From Gigaspora margarita (Eukaryota; Glomeromycota; Glomeromycetes; Diversisporales; Gigasporaceae): 64,000 nt of DNA. The notes beneath the pieces were generated by a model, which searched no databases, was not told where the DNA came from, and saw nothing but the letters and a program-made list of their open reading frames with translations. Both the position numbers and the translations under genes were made by a program. The stretch covers positions 259,017-323,016 of the forward strand of contig WTPW01000027.1 of assembly GCA_009809945.1 (NCBI GenBank), read 5' to 3'. Of the stretch, positions 35,354-48,565 are shown one piece after another. Within the stretch, counting starts at the first letter, position 1. Each line of letters starts with the position of its first letter.

Positions 35354-36943
35354 ATGGGCTGGTGCAGAAAGATTTGTACCTCAAAAATTTCATAATTTTG
35401 ACACTAAGGAAAAATTTTTTTTCTTGATTAATTATTAAAAATTTTTTAGTATCAAATAAAATAGGTTTTAATCTAACTTAATATATTATTTTTATTGTTT
35501 TAATATTGTTTTATTTTAAAAATTAAGCATGTACAATTCACTGTATTTGAAAAAAATACAAAATTTTTTTTTTAAAAAAAATATATTTTAAATAATTTTG
35601 CAACCAATATGCAGTTCTATGAGCTTGTACTTCGCAAATGCATTAATGTGCATATGTTAAAGATCTGTTTAAAATTTGAGCAAAATTGGATCACTGGTTG
35701 TGAAGAAATTAAGCTTTAAAGTGAGGTAATTTGATTTTTTTTACTATATACTGTATATATAAATTACTATAGTAAATTACATAGTAAAAAAAAGGAAAAA
35801 GTTACTATTAATAAATTTTTTTATTTTATCAATAAAATAATCAAAAAAAATTATTTTTATCAATTCGGTAACCTAATAAGTAAGGTAAATAAGGGTATTT
35901 TGACGAATAGGGGTATTTTGACGAATTTGTATTATCTTGTGATACAGCGACNAGAATTGGATAATTTTTATACCATTCGATTCGTCTCAATGAGACGAAT
36001 CAAATGGTGGTTAGATCATCCAATTCCGATCACTGGATCACAAGATATTGACGATTATGTATGCACGACACTACAATACAAAAATAATTTTAAGGGTATT
36101 ATAACGAAACGCAAAAGTTAGCTATAAGGTAAGTACCTTTTGGTACTATCTAAATCGCTATTTATGCTCTAAGTAAAGTNGTTCGNGCTATCAATTTACG
36201 TGTNCCNTAAAAGTTTCATAAAATTTGAGCAACTTTTTATTAATTGACTTTTACAAAATACTCTTCTACGAAAAAATTTAGACTTTTTTCGTAAGAACGT
36301 ATTTTATAAATGTCAATTAATAAAAAGTTATTTAAATTTTATGAAAATTTTAGGATATGCGTAATTTGTCAGTCCGAACAACTTTACTTAGAGCATAAAT
36401 GTCAATTTGCATAGTACAAAAAGGCACTTACCTTATAGCCAACCTTGTATTTCGTCATAATACCCTCAAAATTATTTTGGTATCGTAGTGTATCGTACAT
36501 AATCGTCAATATCTTGTGATCCAGTGGTCGGAATTGGATGGTTTAACCACTATTCGATTCGCCTCATTGAGACGAATCGAATGGTATAAAAATTATTCAA
36601 TTCTGGTCATTGTATCACGATATAGTTCAAGTTCGTCACAATACCCCCACCCCCTCTAAAATCTTTACTTTAGTTTCTTTAACTTTGAATGATAATATCT
36701 TTTGATCCAGTGATTAGAATTTAATGATTTTTATACCATTAGATTCGTCTTTGTGAGACGAGTCAGTTGATATCAAAATCATTCGATTCTATTCGATAAG
36801 TCACGTGATATCATCGATCAAAGTTAACTTCGTCAAAATTCCCTTATTTACCTTATATTAAATTAAAAAAATTAAAAATTAATTTGTACAAAAAATATTT
36901 TAATCAGAGCATTTGAGGTACAAATATTTTTGCACCGGCCCAT
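35354..36943. mobile_element. Large foldback element (about 1.6 kb)
   Basis: Outer ends: ATGGGCTGGTGCAGAAAGAT against TTTTTGCACCGGCCCAT. From about 35880 to 36862 the two halves are inverted copies centred near 36270, each arm starting TAAGGTAAATAAGGGTATTT. The left arm holds one and the right arm two GAGACGAAT palindromes (35933-36047, 36511-36622, 36695-36812). The GAACAACTTTACTTA motif is mirrored at about 36168 and 36392. Ambiguous bases at 35952 and 36180-36207 show that assembly of the palindrome was difficult. No transposase. Confidence 0.8.
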
Positions 36944-36959
36944 ATCTATATTTAAAAGA

Positions 36960-37094
36960 CCTTCTAACTGTATCAAAAAGGTGACCATAACTCTAACTCT
37001 ATTTCCGAGGGAAAAGCATCTAAAACCCAATAACAAAAAAATTTTTGCCTCATGTTTAGAGTTAGGGTTAGGATTACCTTTTTGATACAGTTAG
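36960..37094. repeat. 135-bp hairpin with telomere-like words
   Basis: CCTTCTAACTGTATCAAAAA is mirrored by TTTTTGATACAGTTAGAATG. ACTCTAACTC is mirrored by GAGTTAGGGTTAGG further in. Confidence 0.8.
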
Positions 37095-37125
37095 AATGTT
37101 TTTTATATATAGATATTAGGAATGC

Positions 37126-39837
37126 GATTTATGCAGCATATAGGTATATATTGAATTAACTTCTGGTTATAGTTTGATTTTTGTAGTATAAACCAATTGT
37201 TTATATAATTTTTGAAAATTTAGAAAACCTGATAATACAAAAAACATGTGAATTTTAGCATTATCTGATTTAAGTATTATTCTTAACAAGAATTAATTAA
37301 TTATATAATGCATTCATCTAAAAAAAGTCTTTGTACATACTTTTTTACAATTTTTACAGCCAAAATTTTCATGATCTAGCAATCAAATCTGCATTTATAA
37401 AGTATATATATAGCAAACACAAATCAGAATTTTGAGTTAACTAATTTCCCAAGTTTCTATTAGTCAAATACAAATTTTGTTCTTCGTTGAATAAAATAAA
37501 TTACTAATTAGATAGCTTAATGTAAAAAGTATTGATTTAGATAATTATTTTGGAATTATTATTTATGTAAAAGTTAAATATTTATTTAAATATTTCTTTT
37601 TACTTATTAATACTAGTTATCTAGCTTTTCACAAAGAATAAATAAACATTACAGAAGATCTTTCAACTATTTTCTTGAATATGTTTATCACAAACTGAAA
37701 TAACCAAATTTAAGAGAACAGCCAAGTAGGACTTAAAATTTTAACTTAATTTTTATTATGTATTTTTTATTTAAATTTTTTTATTTTTATTTTAATTCAG
37801 TTTAATTTATTTTTAAATTATTTTATTTTATTTTAAATTATTTATTTTCTTTCTAATTTTTTTTTAATTTTTTTCAAATTACTTTATTTTATTTTTAAAT
37901 TATTTTTTAAATTTTGATTTTTATTTTAATTTATTTTAATTATATTTTTAAATTATTTTGTTTTATTTTAAATTATTATAGTTTATTTTAAATTATTTTT
38001 TAAGTTATTTACAATACAAATGAAATAATGCATAGAAAGTTGTTTTAAATTTTAGTCTAAATTAAGCTTAATTTAGACTGAAAATTGAAACTATACCTAT
38101 TGTGTTATTTTAGAATTTTGTTATTTTTAATTATTACTTTTTTTTATGTTTAATTTACTAAAAGACAATAAAGGAAAAGGGAGTGGTAATGTTAGCTAAA
38201 CAATTAACTAAATGGTCTTAGTAACAAGAAAGTATATAATACAAAAGTACACAAACTTGCTAAGATTCTGGTATTGGCAATTTATTACAACTTAAAACTA
38301 TAAAAATAAGGGTAGAAATAGATCAGAAAAAAATTTAATTCATTACATATGCAGAAACAAATTTTAGTTGAGATATAGCATTCAAATGATTATGCTTAAA
38401 AATTTGTATTAAAATTCCTAAAATATTATTGGTCAATTAATATTGATCTTTCACATGATATTATTAAATCTAATAACTTTCCAAATCTAATACAAACCTG
38501 TCTACTATACATACTAGTTTGGAGAGGGATTACTGTATAAAAAAGATAACAATACCAAAAGTTATAGCAAAAGTGAATCAAAAAATCAAAATTGAATATA
38601 AAGAACTAATTAATATAAAATACAGTTTGTTTGCATAGTTTTATTCTAATTTAGTACTTCTGTACTTTTCTTGTTCAATGGTTGTTTTTCATATTTGGTT
38701 TTTTCTTTTTTTTTGGGGTTTTTTTTTATTTTATTTTAATTAACATAAATAAAATTTTTTCTTAGTTACTGTGAAAATACTTGACCAAAAATCAACCTAT
38801 CTTTGCCTTGTATACTCTCCTTTAGGAATTAGAACATACCAAATTAGCCTAAAAAATTCTTTATGTTGTTTTTATATACACTATACATTACTGTATACTT
38901 TTTACTCTATTTAAATTTACTATTTTGAATTTATAAACCATTACTAGAGTACTGCCTACCCACCCACCTTGCAAACTTACATTTTATTTATACATTTTTT
39001 GATGAAATTTCTTGTTACACATTCTAGTAGATCTTGATTTCAAATTAGCTGATCCATGCCAATTTTTTTTAAAAAGATTGATTTCTGAACATGGCAGCAG
39101 TATATTTAAAACTTCACTAACACGAATGGCTTATATCTATTTTATAATATAAAAATTACATGTTTTATCTACTTTATCTGTATTAGTATTAATCTTTATA
39201 TTAATAAGCCTCAAATACTATATATTTGTTAAAATAAAGATTAAAATTATTTTCTTATTTATTAATACCTTATAATAAAACCATAATGAGCAATTTAATA
39301 CAATAGTCTTTTTTAATATTATGTAAATTAGAAATTTTTAACTGAAATTAAATATTAGCTAATTGGCTATTGGCTATTTCTAACCAATTGCTAAAAATAG
39401 TAATAATCAGTCTGATCTAGTCTGGTTCAGTCTCTAAGAGGACCGTTATCATAGTGTTTACAGTTCTAGTCTGGTCCAGTCCTTCAGTCCTATAATGGTC
39501 ATTAATAATCATGTCAACCTTAATTCATATGATTTAATTGGCCAAAAATGATGTAATTATTTACTGTCAGATATAAACAAATATCATGTGATCTATATTA
39601 CACCTGATTAAGAATTTGATTAGATAATACAAATATTACAGTTATGTTTACAAGAAATGGTCCCAGGATCAGTCCTTTAATAGTCCCATGTTCCTTATTG
39701 GCCCCAGTCTGGGACCAGTTCTGGACCAGTATTTTTTAGGACTAATACATTCCTGGCTAAAAAAATAGGACCCTGAACATTTCTCATAGAGGTCATAACT
39801 GATCTGTATGAATTTAGATGTTTTCACTACCCCTAAA
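37126..39837. other. A/T-rich DNA without genes
   Basis: 37750-38010 is a near-monotonous TTTTATTTTAAATTA tract. 39400-40010 contains scattered CTGGTCCAGTC/GGACCAGT words in both orientations, possibly a worn repeat. No gene seen. Confidence 0.55.
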
Positions 39838-41150
39838 ATCAAGTAAATTTGCTAAAAGTTGGATTAGGGTATAGACATTTATCAGGTGATTTCCACCTCT
39901 TAAGAGGGTACACCCTTCCCACCTGATATGAAACTAGCCAATCAAATTCAAGCAAATAATATCTACAGACTGGACCCAGTTTGGTTCAAATTTGGTCTGA
40001 AGTCTGCAAACTAGTCTGAGTTTGAATATGTTTATATGTATTTTTAGATGCTAAACAAGTTTACTTAGTGCATGAAGTTAGAATTAATTTGTAAAATTTT
40101 GTGAATCATAAGATTTTTTATAGAATTTTATTAATAAAATTCTATAAAATCTTAAATTTCACAAAGTTTTATTAATTAATTCTAACTTTATGCACTAAGT
40201 AAAATTTTTCAGCATTTAAAAATACATCTAATTAGCATAATTGTTTTTATTTTACTTGATAATTAGATACTAGATGCATAATTTTTGATTTTTGATCAAA
40301 CAAGTCAAAGTTAAGCATCTTTACTCCAAATTTCAAGTAAAATGAAAACAATTCCGCTAATTTAAATTTAATAAAATTTTATAACTCATGATATTTTACT
40401 AATTAATTCTAAATTAAAGCATTAATTAAACTTGTTCAGCACCTAAAAATTCATTAAATTTGCAGAGTTTTTTTTATTTACTTGAAATTTGGAGAAAAGA
40501 TGCTTAAATTTGACTTTTTTGATCAAAAATCCAAAATTATGCATCTATTCTCTAAATTTCAAGTAAAATAAAAATAATTATGCTGATTTGATGTATTTTT
40601 AAATACTGGACATGTTTATTTAGTGCATAAAGTTAGAATTAATTAATAAAATTTGTGAATTATAAGATTTTATAGAATTTTATTAATAAAATTTTATAAA
40701 ATCTTATGATTCACAAAATTAATTTTAATTCTAACTTAATGCACTAAATAAACTTATTCAGCACCTAAAAATTCATTAAATCAGCAGTGTTGTTTTTATT
40801 TTACTTGAAATTTGGAGAAAGGACGCTTAAATTTGACTTGTTTGATCAAAATACAAAATCATGCATCTATTCTCTAAATTTTAAGTAAAATAAAAATAAT
40901 TATGCCGATTTGATGTATTTTTAGATGCTGAACAAGTTTACTTAGTGCCAGAGATTATTATAAAATAAAATTTTTATATTTTTAATTATTATTATTAAAA
41001 ATTTTATATAGTTATTTTGGGCAATTTTGATTGGCTAATAATACTATATTATTTAGCACCTGATAATCCCTCTGATCCTCCCTAAAAAATCAGGTTATAA
41101 ATGTCTATACCCTTATTATATATAAATTTTATAGTAATTTGCTAAAAACT
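39838..41150. mobile_element. 1.3-kb TIR element carrying a hairpin array
   Basis: AGGGTATAGACATTTATCAGG at the left is mirrored by TTATAAATGTCTATACCCTT at about 41110, followed outward on both sides by TTTGCT/AGCAAAT-type sequence. Between them lies a tandem array of two alternating palindromes. Confidence 0.6.
40036..40955. repeat. Tandem array of two alternating hairpins (array 1)
   Basis: Hairpin P1 (about 190 bp) opens TGCTAAACAAGTTTACTTAG, passes AAGTTAGAATTAATTAAT, turns at TATAGAATTTTATTAATAAA and mirrors back to CTTGTTCAGCACC. Hairpin P2 (about 130 bp) opens with TTTTTATTTTACTTGAAATT, turns at TTTGATCAAA and mirrors back to AATTTCAAGTAAAATAAAAA. They alternate P1-P2-half P1-P2-P1-P2-half P1. 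Confidence 0.85.
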
Positions 41151-41176
41151 AAATTATAACATCTAGCATAAGGTAA

Positions 41177-41342
41177 GGGGCATGCCATTTATTACATAAT
41201 TTTTACCATGGGTACATGGTCAGAGGTAGTGATCACGTCTATATATTATATTAATCATTCAGAATTAGATAAAATGATTACACCATACATGGGTAGAGGT
41301 GGCTACTAAGTAAAAAATATTATGTAATAAATGGCATGCTCC
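41177..41342. mobile_element. MITE with 24-bp inverted ends (166 bp)
   Basis: GGGGCATGCCATTTATTACA at the left, TGTAATAAATGGCATGCTCC at the right, then ACATAAT/ATTATGT. ACCATGGGTACATGG and CCATACATGGGTAGAGGTGG continue the inversion inward. Confidence 0.85.
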
Positions 41343-41649
41343 TAAATAAATATAGTGCAATTTTTTTAAAACTGTAATTAATAAAATCTATGCAAATCTG
41401 TAACAGGACCCTGGACATCTCTAATATAGGTCAAAAACAGATAAAAATACTATAGTATATATATAGAAAAATTATTTTGAGATTGACAATTATATAAATA
41501 AAATTTTTATTTTAATTTTATGATAGTGAAATCTGCAATGCCTGCTAGTAAAACTTGCATTGATTAGCTAAATTAGATGAAATCTGCATTGATATTTAAA
41601 ATATATAAACCCACTTTTGAATATACAAAAAATGTACCATTTCTTCTTG

Positions 41650-42470
41650 TAGGTCCTTTGGTACACTATCTTGAATGGGAGCTGCCAGGTGTACAAAATC
41701 CAAGGATTGGAAAATGGATACCCATTTGGAAGTTCTAAGTGAGAAAGTAGCAAAGATTTTTAATGGTGCTAACTTTAATTGGAGTATTGAAAACTGGAGC
41801 CAGAGAACTGGATAACAAGATCCTCAAGGAGGGGGTCCATCAACCTGGCCATCAGAGTCGTACCAGAGGAAAAGAACATGTGTTTCAGCAGCATGTACCA
41901 AGGAGAGAGAGTCTATTCAGCACTTAAAGCTGAGCTGACTGACCTTTCCAGGCTAACTGGTTTGGAAGTTTGGGGATACTGAGGAAGGACTGATAGGAAG
42001 GTTGTGGTGGGTATTGGGATTGGAGTGAACCTCACAAGGACAGAGATAGTAATAGTAGGGGTTTAATAGTTAGCCCTAACCCCAAGTGTCGGTATGATGC
42101 AGATGCATAAATTACCGAAGTATAGGTAATACCTGTGTGGGACAGAAACTGCTCTACTCAGTGTGCTACAAGGATAAACCAGTCCTAAGTGATTCCACAA
42201 GTATCTGGGACTGGCCTTGACTGACTTATATAGTGGAGAACTTTACCGGTAATACAAATAGGATTGATAGGTGAAGCATGGACCAGAGGGTTTAAATAGG
42301 CAACCCCCTAGTTGGGTTGTAGGTATAGTAATTAGTATAGAACCTTCGGGCGGACTACTTAAATTAGACAACCAAAAGTTGTACGTGTAGCTAGTTGTAC
42401 TCTCATCAATGTACAAATGTCAGGTGCTCAAAGAGGCACTCTTGATCCGGTTGCTTGAATAAAATTCTTT
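41650..42470 (+). mobile_element. Diverged copy of the ~1-kb tRNA-headed retroposon
   Basis: It follows 47800-48500 in order: GAGGGGGTCCA, ACCAGAGGAAAAGAACATG, GGTTTAAATAGGCAACCCC, TAGTTGGGTTGTAGGTAT, GGTTGTACTCTC (TAGTTGTACTCTC here) and TACAAATGT. The head with polymerase III boxes and the poly(A) tail are not evident, so it is truncated or worn. G+C is clearly above the surroundings. No long frame. Confidence 0.7.
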
Positions 42471-42526
42471 TCCTATAGAGTAACTTTGATACAGAAAAAA
42501 AAATATATATATATATATTTTTTTTT

Positions 42527-43346
42527 NNNNNNNNNNNNNNNNNNNNNNNNNNNNNNNNNNNNNNNNNNNNNNNNNNNNNNNNNNNNNNNNNNNNNNNNNN
42601 NNNNNNNNNNNNNNNNNNNNNNNNNNNNNNNNNNNNNNNNNNNNNNNNNNNNNNNNNNNNNNNNNNNNNNNNNNNNNNNNNNNNNNNNNNNNNNNNNNNN
42701 NNNNNNNNNNNNNNNNNNNNNNNNNNNNNNNNNNNNNNNNNNNNNNNNNNNNNNNNNNNNNNNNNNNNNNNNNNNNNNNNNNNNNNNNNNNNNNNNNNNN
42801 NNNNNNNNNNNNNNNNNNNNNNNNNNNNNNNNNNNNNNNNNNNNNNNNNNNNNNNNNNNNNNNNNNNNNNNNNNNNNNNNNNNNNNNNNNNNNNNNNNNN
42901 NNNNNNNNNNNNNNNNNNNNNNNNNNNNNNNNNNNNNNNNNNNNNNNNNNNNNNNNNNNNNNNNNNNNNNNNNNNNNNNNNNNNNNNNNNNNNNNNNNNN
43001 NNNNNNNNNNNNNNNNNNNNNNNNNNNNNNNNNNNNNNNNNNNNNNNNNNNNNNNNNNNNNNNNNNNNNNNNNNNNNNNNNNNNNNNNNNNNNNNNNNNN
43101 NNNNNNNNNNNNNNNNNNNNNNNNNNNNNNNNNNNNNNNNNNNNNNNNNNNNNNNNNNNNNNNNNNNNNNNNNNNNNNNNNNNNNNNNNNNNNNNNNNNN
43201 NNNNNNNNNNNNNNNNNNNNNNNNNNNNNNNNNNNNNNNNNNNNNNNNNNNNNNNNNNNNNNNNNNNNNNNNNNNNNNNNNNNNNNNNNNNNNNNNNNNN
43301 NNNNNNNNNNNNNNNNNNNNNNNNNNNNNNNNNNNNNNNNNNNNNN
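42527..43346. other. Assembly gap (820 N)
   Basis: Unknown sequence, preceded by an (AT)n/T-run. The open frames crossing it are artefacts. Confidence 1.
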
Positions 43347-43904
43347 CAATAATTTTGATACAAATTATAGATTAAGTTATTAAAAACAACTTTTATTATA
43401 AAAGTTTTGATTATTTTATAATTAAAATTTTAACTTTAATTAATAGAGAAAAAATTTTTTCTCTTTGGGAACATATAAAAATTTGAAAATTTTTAAAAAT
43501 TTTTGAAAAAATTTCATAGTAAAAGTAAAGAATTGGCTATATTTGAGCCAAGTTTTTTTTTATATTTGAATATATATATAATTAAAATTTTAATAGATAT
43601 CAATTAACAATATGCTAAAGTTTTATTTTAGCTTAGTAATAGGGGGACATATTCTTAATAAAATTTTTAGTAATTTTAAAAAAACATGTAAAAAAAAATT
43701 CTAGCGGGCAAATTTGCCCGCTGGACGGTTTAAGGGATAGTAATTGATAAGTCAATTAATCAATTAGTCAGTGCAATCAACCAATCAATTTAATTGATTA
43801 TTGATTGTACCAACTAATCGATTGGTACAATTGATTTTTAATCGATTATTAAAAAATTTTTATTAGATTAATCAATTGCATTTTTTGATCTGATTTGGAA
43901 CACT
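43347..43904. other. A/T-rich DNA with short palindromes
   Basis: A perfect 20-base palindrome AGCGGGCAAATTTGCCCGCT is at 43703-43722. 43740-43870 is dense in TCAATTAATCAATT words, with GTACCAACTAATCGATTGGTAC at about 43809. No gene seen. Confidence 0.6.
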
Positions 43905-46215
43905 ATTAGCAACCACTTGATCAATTCGATAAAAATTTTTTTATTTGAATTCTATGGATCTATAGAATTCAAATAAAGAAATTTTATTGAATTTGATCAG
44001 GTGGTTGCCAAGATACTTTTGCTCAAAGTTTTAAAAAAAATCACGTCTATTAAAATACAAGCTGTACCAAATTTTTCTAAAACTTTGGTTGAAGGTATCT
44101 TAGCAACCACTAATCAAATTTGAAAAAATTTTTTATTTGAATTCTATAAATCTATAGAATTCAAATAAAAAAATTTTTATTAACTTTGATTAGGTGGTTG
44201 CTAAGATACCTTTGCTCAAGTTTTAGAAAAAATCAAAACGTCCATCAAAAACAAGCTGTACCAAATTTTTTTAAAATTTTGGGTGAAGGTATCTTAGCAA
44301 TCACCTGATCAAATTTGATAAATTTTTTTTATTTAAATTCTATGGATCAATAGAATTCAAATAAAAAAAATTTCATCAAATTTGATCAAGTGGTTGCAGA
44401 GATATCTTTGATCAAAGTTTTAGAGAATTTCAAAATACGTATCATATGACAGATACATTTAACAGACATAGGGCATGTCCCTTGAAATAGGTCTAAATGC
44501 TTTCTATAATAAAATTTTTAAAAAACTTATGAATTTACTATATAACTTTGAGCTAAAATCTTCTTAAATCTAACTTATTAACTTAAAATTAAATTTTGCA
44601 GATATATAAAACAAAAAAGAAGAAAATTTTGAGCTTAAAAACTGCATTAAAATTTTGTTAATTTTGCACTTTTTCAAAATGTAATTCTGTCAAAAACAAA
44701 TATTTACTAATTTTAAATTAGCAGTTATGTGTAAAATTATGTTCTGAACAACTTTACTTAGGCGACAGAAGTAGATTACCTTGTAAGAAAAATGGGTTAT
44801 CTATGTACTAAATTTAAAATTTATCGTATTTTATGATATAACTTTTTTTCTTATTAGGTAACCTACTTTGGGCTCTTAAGCAAAGTTGTTTGGCATGTAA
44901 TTTTACATATATTTGAGATTGATTTGCGCTTTTTAGACATTTTACTAAGTGAAAAATGGGTCTTAGTAAAAGGTTCAAAAAACATGAATCAATCTCAAAT
45001 ATATATAAAATTATATGCCGAACAACTTTGTTTAAGAGCCCAAAGTAGGTTACCTAATAAGAAAAAAAGTTATATCATAAAATATAATAAATTTTAACTT
45101 TAGTACATAGATAACCCATTTTTCTTACAAGGTAACCTACTTCCGTTGCCTAAGTAAAGTTGTTCAGAACATAATTTTACACATAACTGCTAATTTAAAA
45201 TTAGTAAATATTTGTTTTTGACAGAGTTATATTTTGAAAAAGTGCAAAATTAGCAAAATTTTAAAGCAGTTTTTAAGCTCAAAATTTTTTTCTTTTCTTG
45301 TTTTATATACCTGCAAAATTTAATTTTAAGTTAATAAGTTAGATTTAAGAAGATCTTAGCTCAAAGTTATATAGTAAATTCATATGTTTTATTAAAAATT
45401 TTAATTATAGAAAGCAATGAATGGGACATGTCCTATGCCTGTTAAATAAAAACTTTGATCAAAGATATCTTTGCAACTATTTGATCAAAGATATCTCTGT
45501 AACTACCTGATCAAATTCAATAAAAATTTTTTATTTGAATTCATGAATCCATAAAATTCAAATAAAAAAATTTTGATCAAATTTGATCAGGTAGTTGCAG
45601 AGATATCTTGATCAAAGTTTTAGAGAATTTCAAAATGTGTATCACATGACAGATATATTTAAATTTTTGGCAAAACTTTGATCAAGGATATCTCTGCAAC
45701 TACCTGATCAAATTTGATAGAAATTTTTTTTATTTGAATTCTACAGATCTATTGAATTCAAATAAAAAAAAATTCATCAAATTTGATCAAGTAGTTGCAG
45801 AAATATCCTTGATTAAAGTTTTGTTAATAAATTTAAATGTATCTGTCATGTGATATATGTTTTGAAATTCTCTAAAACTTTGATCAAAGATATTTCTGCA
45901 ACCACTTGATCAAATTCGATGAAAATTTTTTTATTTGAATTCTATGGATCCATAGAATTCAAAAAAAATTTCATTGAATTTGATCAGGTGGTTGCAGAGA
46001 TATCTATGATCAAAGTTTTGTCAAAAATTTAAATATATCTGTCATGTGATAGGCATTTTGAAATTCTCTAAAAATTTGATCAAAGATATCTTTGCAACCA
46101 CTTGATCAAATTTGATAAAAATTTTTTTATTTGAATTCTATGGATCCATAGAATTAAATAAAAAAATTCCATCAAATTTGATCAGATAGTTGCTAAGATA
46201 CCTTCGCTCAAAGTT
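43905..46215. repeat. Composite inverted array of seven EcoRI-cored palindromes
   Basis: Seven units of about 130 bp: AGCAACCACTTGATCAAATT, then TTTTTTATTTGAATTCTAT, the turn GGATCCATAG, and the mirror image ending GATCAGGTGGTTGC.GAGATA. Three units (about 43905, 44085, 44280) stand left and four (about 45470, 45680, 45880, 46075) right of a ~1-kb central palindrome. Linkers with AATTCTCTAAAACTTTGATC and GTCATGTGATA occur in both orientations. Confidence 0.85.
44459..45447. repeat. 989-bp palindrome with ~490-bp arms
   Basis: AACAGACATAGGGCATGTCC at the left mirrors GGGACATGTCCTATGCCTGTT at the right, and the arms stay complementary through GTTCTGAACAACTTTACTTA and AGGTAACCTACTTTGGGCTC to a centre near 44955 (TTTACTAAGTGAAAAATGGG). 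The GAACAACTTT motif occurs twice per arm. No coding frame. Confidence 0.9.
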
Positions 46216-47473
46216 TTGAAAAAATTTGGCACAGTCAGGTTTCTCTGTGATGAAGAGGACAAAAAGATTATAGTACCCCACTCTGATTTTTACAAGTTCA
46301 AATGAAACAAGTTACTGTGCACTATTAAAAGTATAGATAACTATGAAATTTTACTTTCTAAAATATCAAGTTATTTGGTTTAATTTTTGTTCCAGAATGG
46401 CTTTTTTTCATTCAAAAATATCAATATTTCTTTGTAGATCACTTTTTTGAATACATTTTAAAAAGTATTTTGACTGTATAGCCAAATTTTAATAATAAAA
46501 TATTAAAAGTCGTTTTATAAAACTAAGTTCTTTTGACTCATTCTACAACTTTTGTTAGTAACTCAAAATTGATTATCTTAATAAAATTTTACGTAAATAG
46601 GGTTGTCAGCTTTTTTACTTATACTTCTCAAAAAGGGATAATTTGATAAAAAATAAATTATGATAATATAAAAATCCAACCATTTCGACAAAACTAAAAA
46701 TGGGACTATTATCTGAATTAACCTTAATTTGCTAAAATTTAAATTAGGACCTTTAACCAAAGTTGGTCCAATTTGCTAAAAAAATATGATCTATATTATA
46801 GATGTTCGGGTCCTAAAAAAATTGGCTACAAAAAATTGACAACATTAACCACACCTATTGTACTAATATTTCATATAGAATAAAGATTGAATAATTGAAT
46901 TGAGATTCATCCAGATTTAGGTTATATACAAAGTAGTATTCAGAATCAATTTAAATGGCCTTTAATTAAAGAATAGGATCAAGGTACTACCTTTGTTAAC
47001 TTTTATAAGTAATTAATACTACAGTATAAGTGAAGCTACTATAATTTAAACTTATTAAACCTAAGAATAGTTATTTGTCTTATTATGAATCTTTATTATA
47101 ATGACTAATTCACAGACTGCATCAAAATATTTAATGTTATATTTTTTAGAATATAATTTTATTATTTTACAGTTTCTATAAAACTCATAGGTACAAAAAA
47201 ATAGAAGATACTGGCTAGTTAAAATTTAAAGTTGTATATAAGTTATAGAAGATAATATTGAAACTTTTAACAATTAATATTAATAAAACAAAAAAGCAAA
47301 TATAAAAAATTTTAATAAAGCATGTAAATTCTAAATATCAAAAAACAAAATATTTAAAGTACCTTTATAGAAATATCTAATTTAAAGCTTTAAAACTACT
47401 TTAATGTAACTATAAAGTAACTATATAGTTACTTTTTAGTAGCTATAGTTTTAAAGCTACTATATATTAGCAA
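46216..47473. other. A/T-rich intergenic DNA
   Basis: GCACAGTCAGGTTTCTCTG at 46231 and CAAGTTACTGTGC near 46309 may be a short worn pogo-like MITE. A run of related TAACTATA.AGTAACT words lies at 47390-47460. No gene seen. Confidence 0.4.
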
Positions 47474-47565
47474 TACCATATTCCTTCAAAAATAAGCACC
47501 CAAAAATAAGTACCTCTACAATTTATATATATCTGAAAATAAGCACCTCTTATATAATATAAATA

Positions 47566-48565
47566 AGCAGGGGTGTGGCGACATAGCGTAGTTGGATAGT
47601 TGTCACCCTCCAAGCAATTCGTAACAAAGGTACATGAGTTCGAATCCCACTGGAGACATTTTCAGAAAATCATATCTGTGTTACTGTACTGTCTATCTGT
47701 GACATAAAGTCGGGTCATAGAATCTGTAGCCTGGGTCACACCAATCAATTTGGGAGCTGTGGAGGTAATCATGTACGACATGACCAATATGGCGTAAAAA
47801 TCCTGGGGACATTGCAGGGGCGGAACATGCTTGGCAAGACCCGAGCGGAGAAGTAACCGAGCTTTCGATGGTGCATTAAGAACGGAATCAGATAGAGAAA
47901 AGCTGAGAAGGCTGGACGGGCAGGAGCCCCTATGGCAAGAGGGGGTCCACCGCCGGAGTCACACCAGAGGAAAAGAACATGCATTATGGAAGCATGGACC
48001 AAGAAAAGGGAGACCTAAGGCATCCTAACGCCAGGCTGACCGATCCTTCCGGGCCAACTGAATTGGTAGTTCAGAATACCGGTAATATCTTGAAGAGGAT
48101 AGAACGGGTGTACTGGGGTAAGGTGAACTTCGCAAGGGCAGAAGTAGGTAATGGTAGCAGTTTAATGATTAGCCCTGACTGCAAGTATTCAGGTAAAGCT
48201 TTAGCAGATGTTACTAAAGTGTAGGTGAATGCCTAAGTGGGATAGGTACCACTCTACCAGGTTTACTACAGGGGCAAATGCTCTCTGTAAGGGGTTTGGC
48301 TAAAGCCTCAGGGTACTTCTCACGGTAAATTAGCTCCCAAAAGGGGTATATTGGAAGGAACATAGGACATGGGTAGAAGCCAGAGGGTTTAAATAGGCAA
48401 CCCCATAGTTGGGTTGTAGGTATGGCAGCTAGTGTGGAACAACACCAAAAGTGTAAGTGGCTGGTTGTACTCTCGTTATACAAATGTAATATGTGGCATG
48501 GTCGTTATGACCGGGCCAACCCGTTTGTACCAATAAAGTGCCAGGGTACCTAAGTGGTCACCTTA

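Larger units (their letters stand above)
35325..37125. mobile_element. Outer inverted repeat enclosing nested elements
   Basis: AATCGCATTCTTGATATCTA at 35333 is mirrored by TAGATATTAGGAATGCGATT at about 37110. A 1.6-kb palindromic element and a separate hairpin lie inside, so at least two insertions are nested here. Confidence 0.6.

Noticed and set aside
42420..43363. Three ~290-309 codon frames across the gap
   Set aside because: They consist almost wholly of N; no sequence supports them.
47584..47647. A genuine tRNA gene
   Set aside because: A and B boxes are present, but no full cloverleaf with paired acceptor stem was found, and it heads a poly(A)-tailed retroposon.
47769..48483. Short proteins within the retroposon body
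   Set aside because: Four overlapping short frames on both strands, none preserved in the diverged copy at 41650; more likely chance in moderate-G+C DNA.
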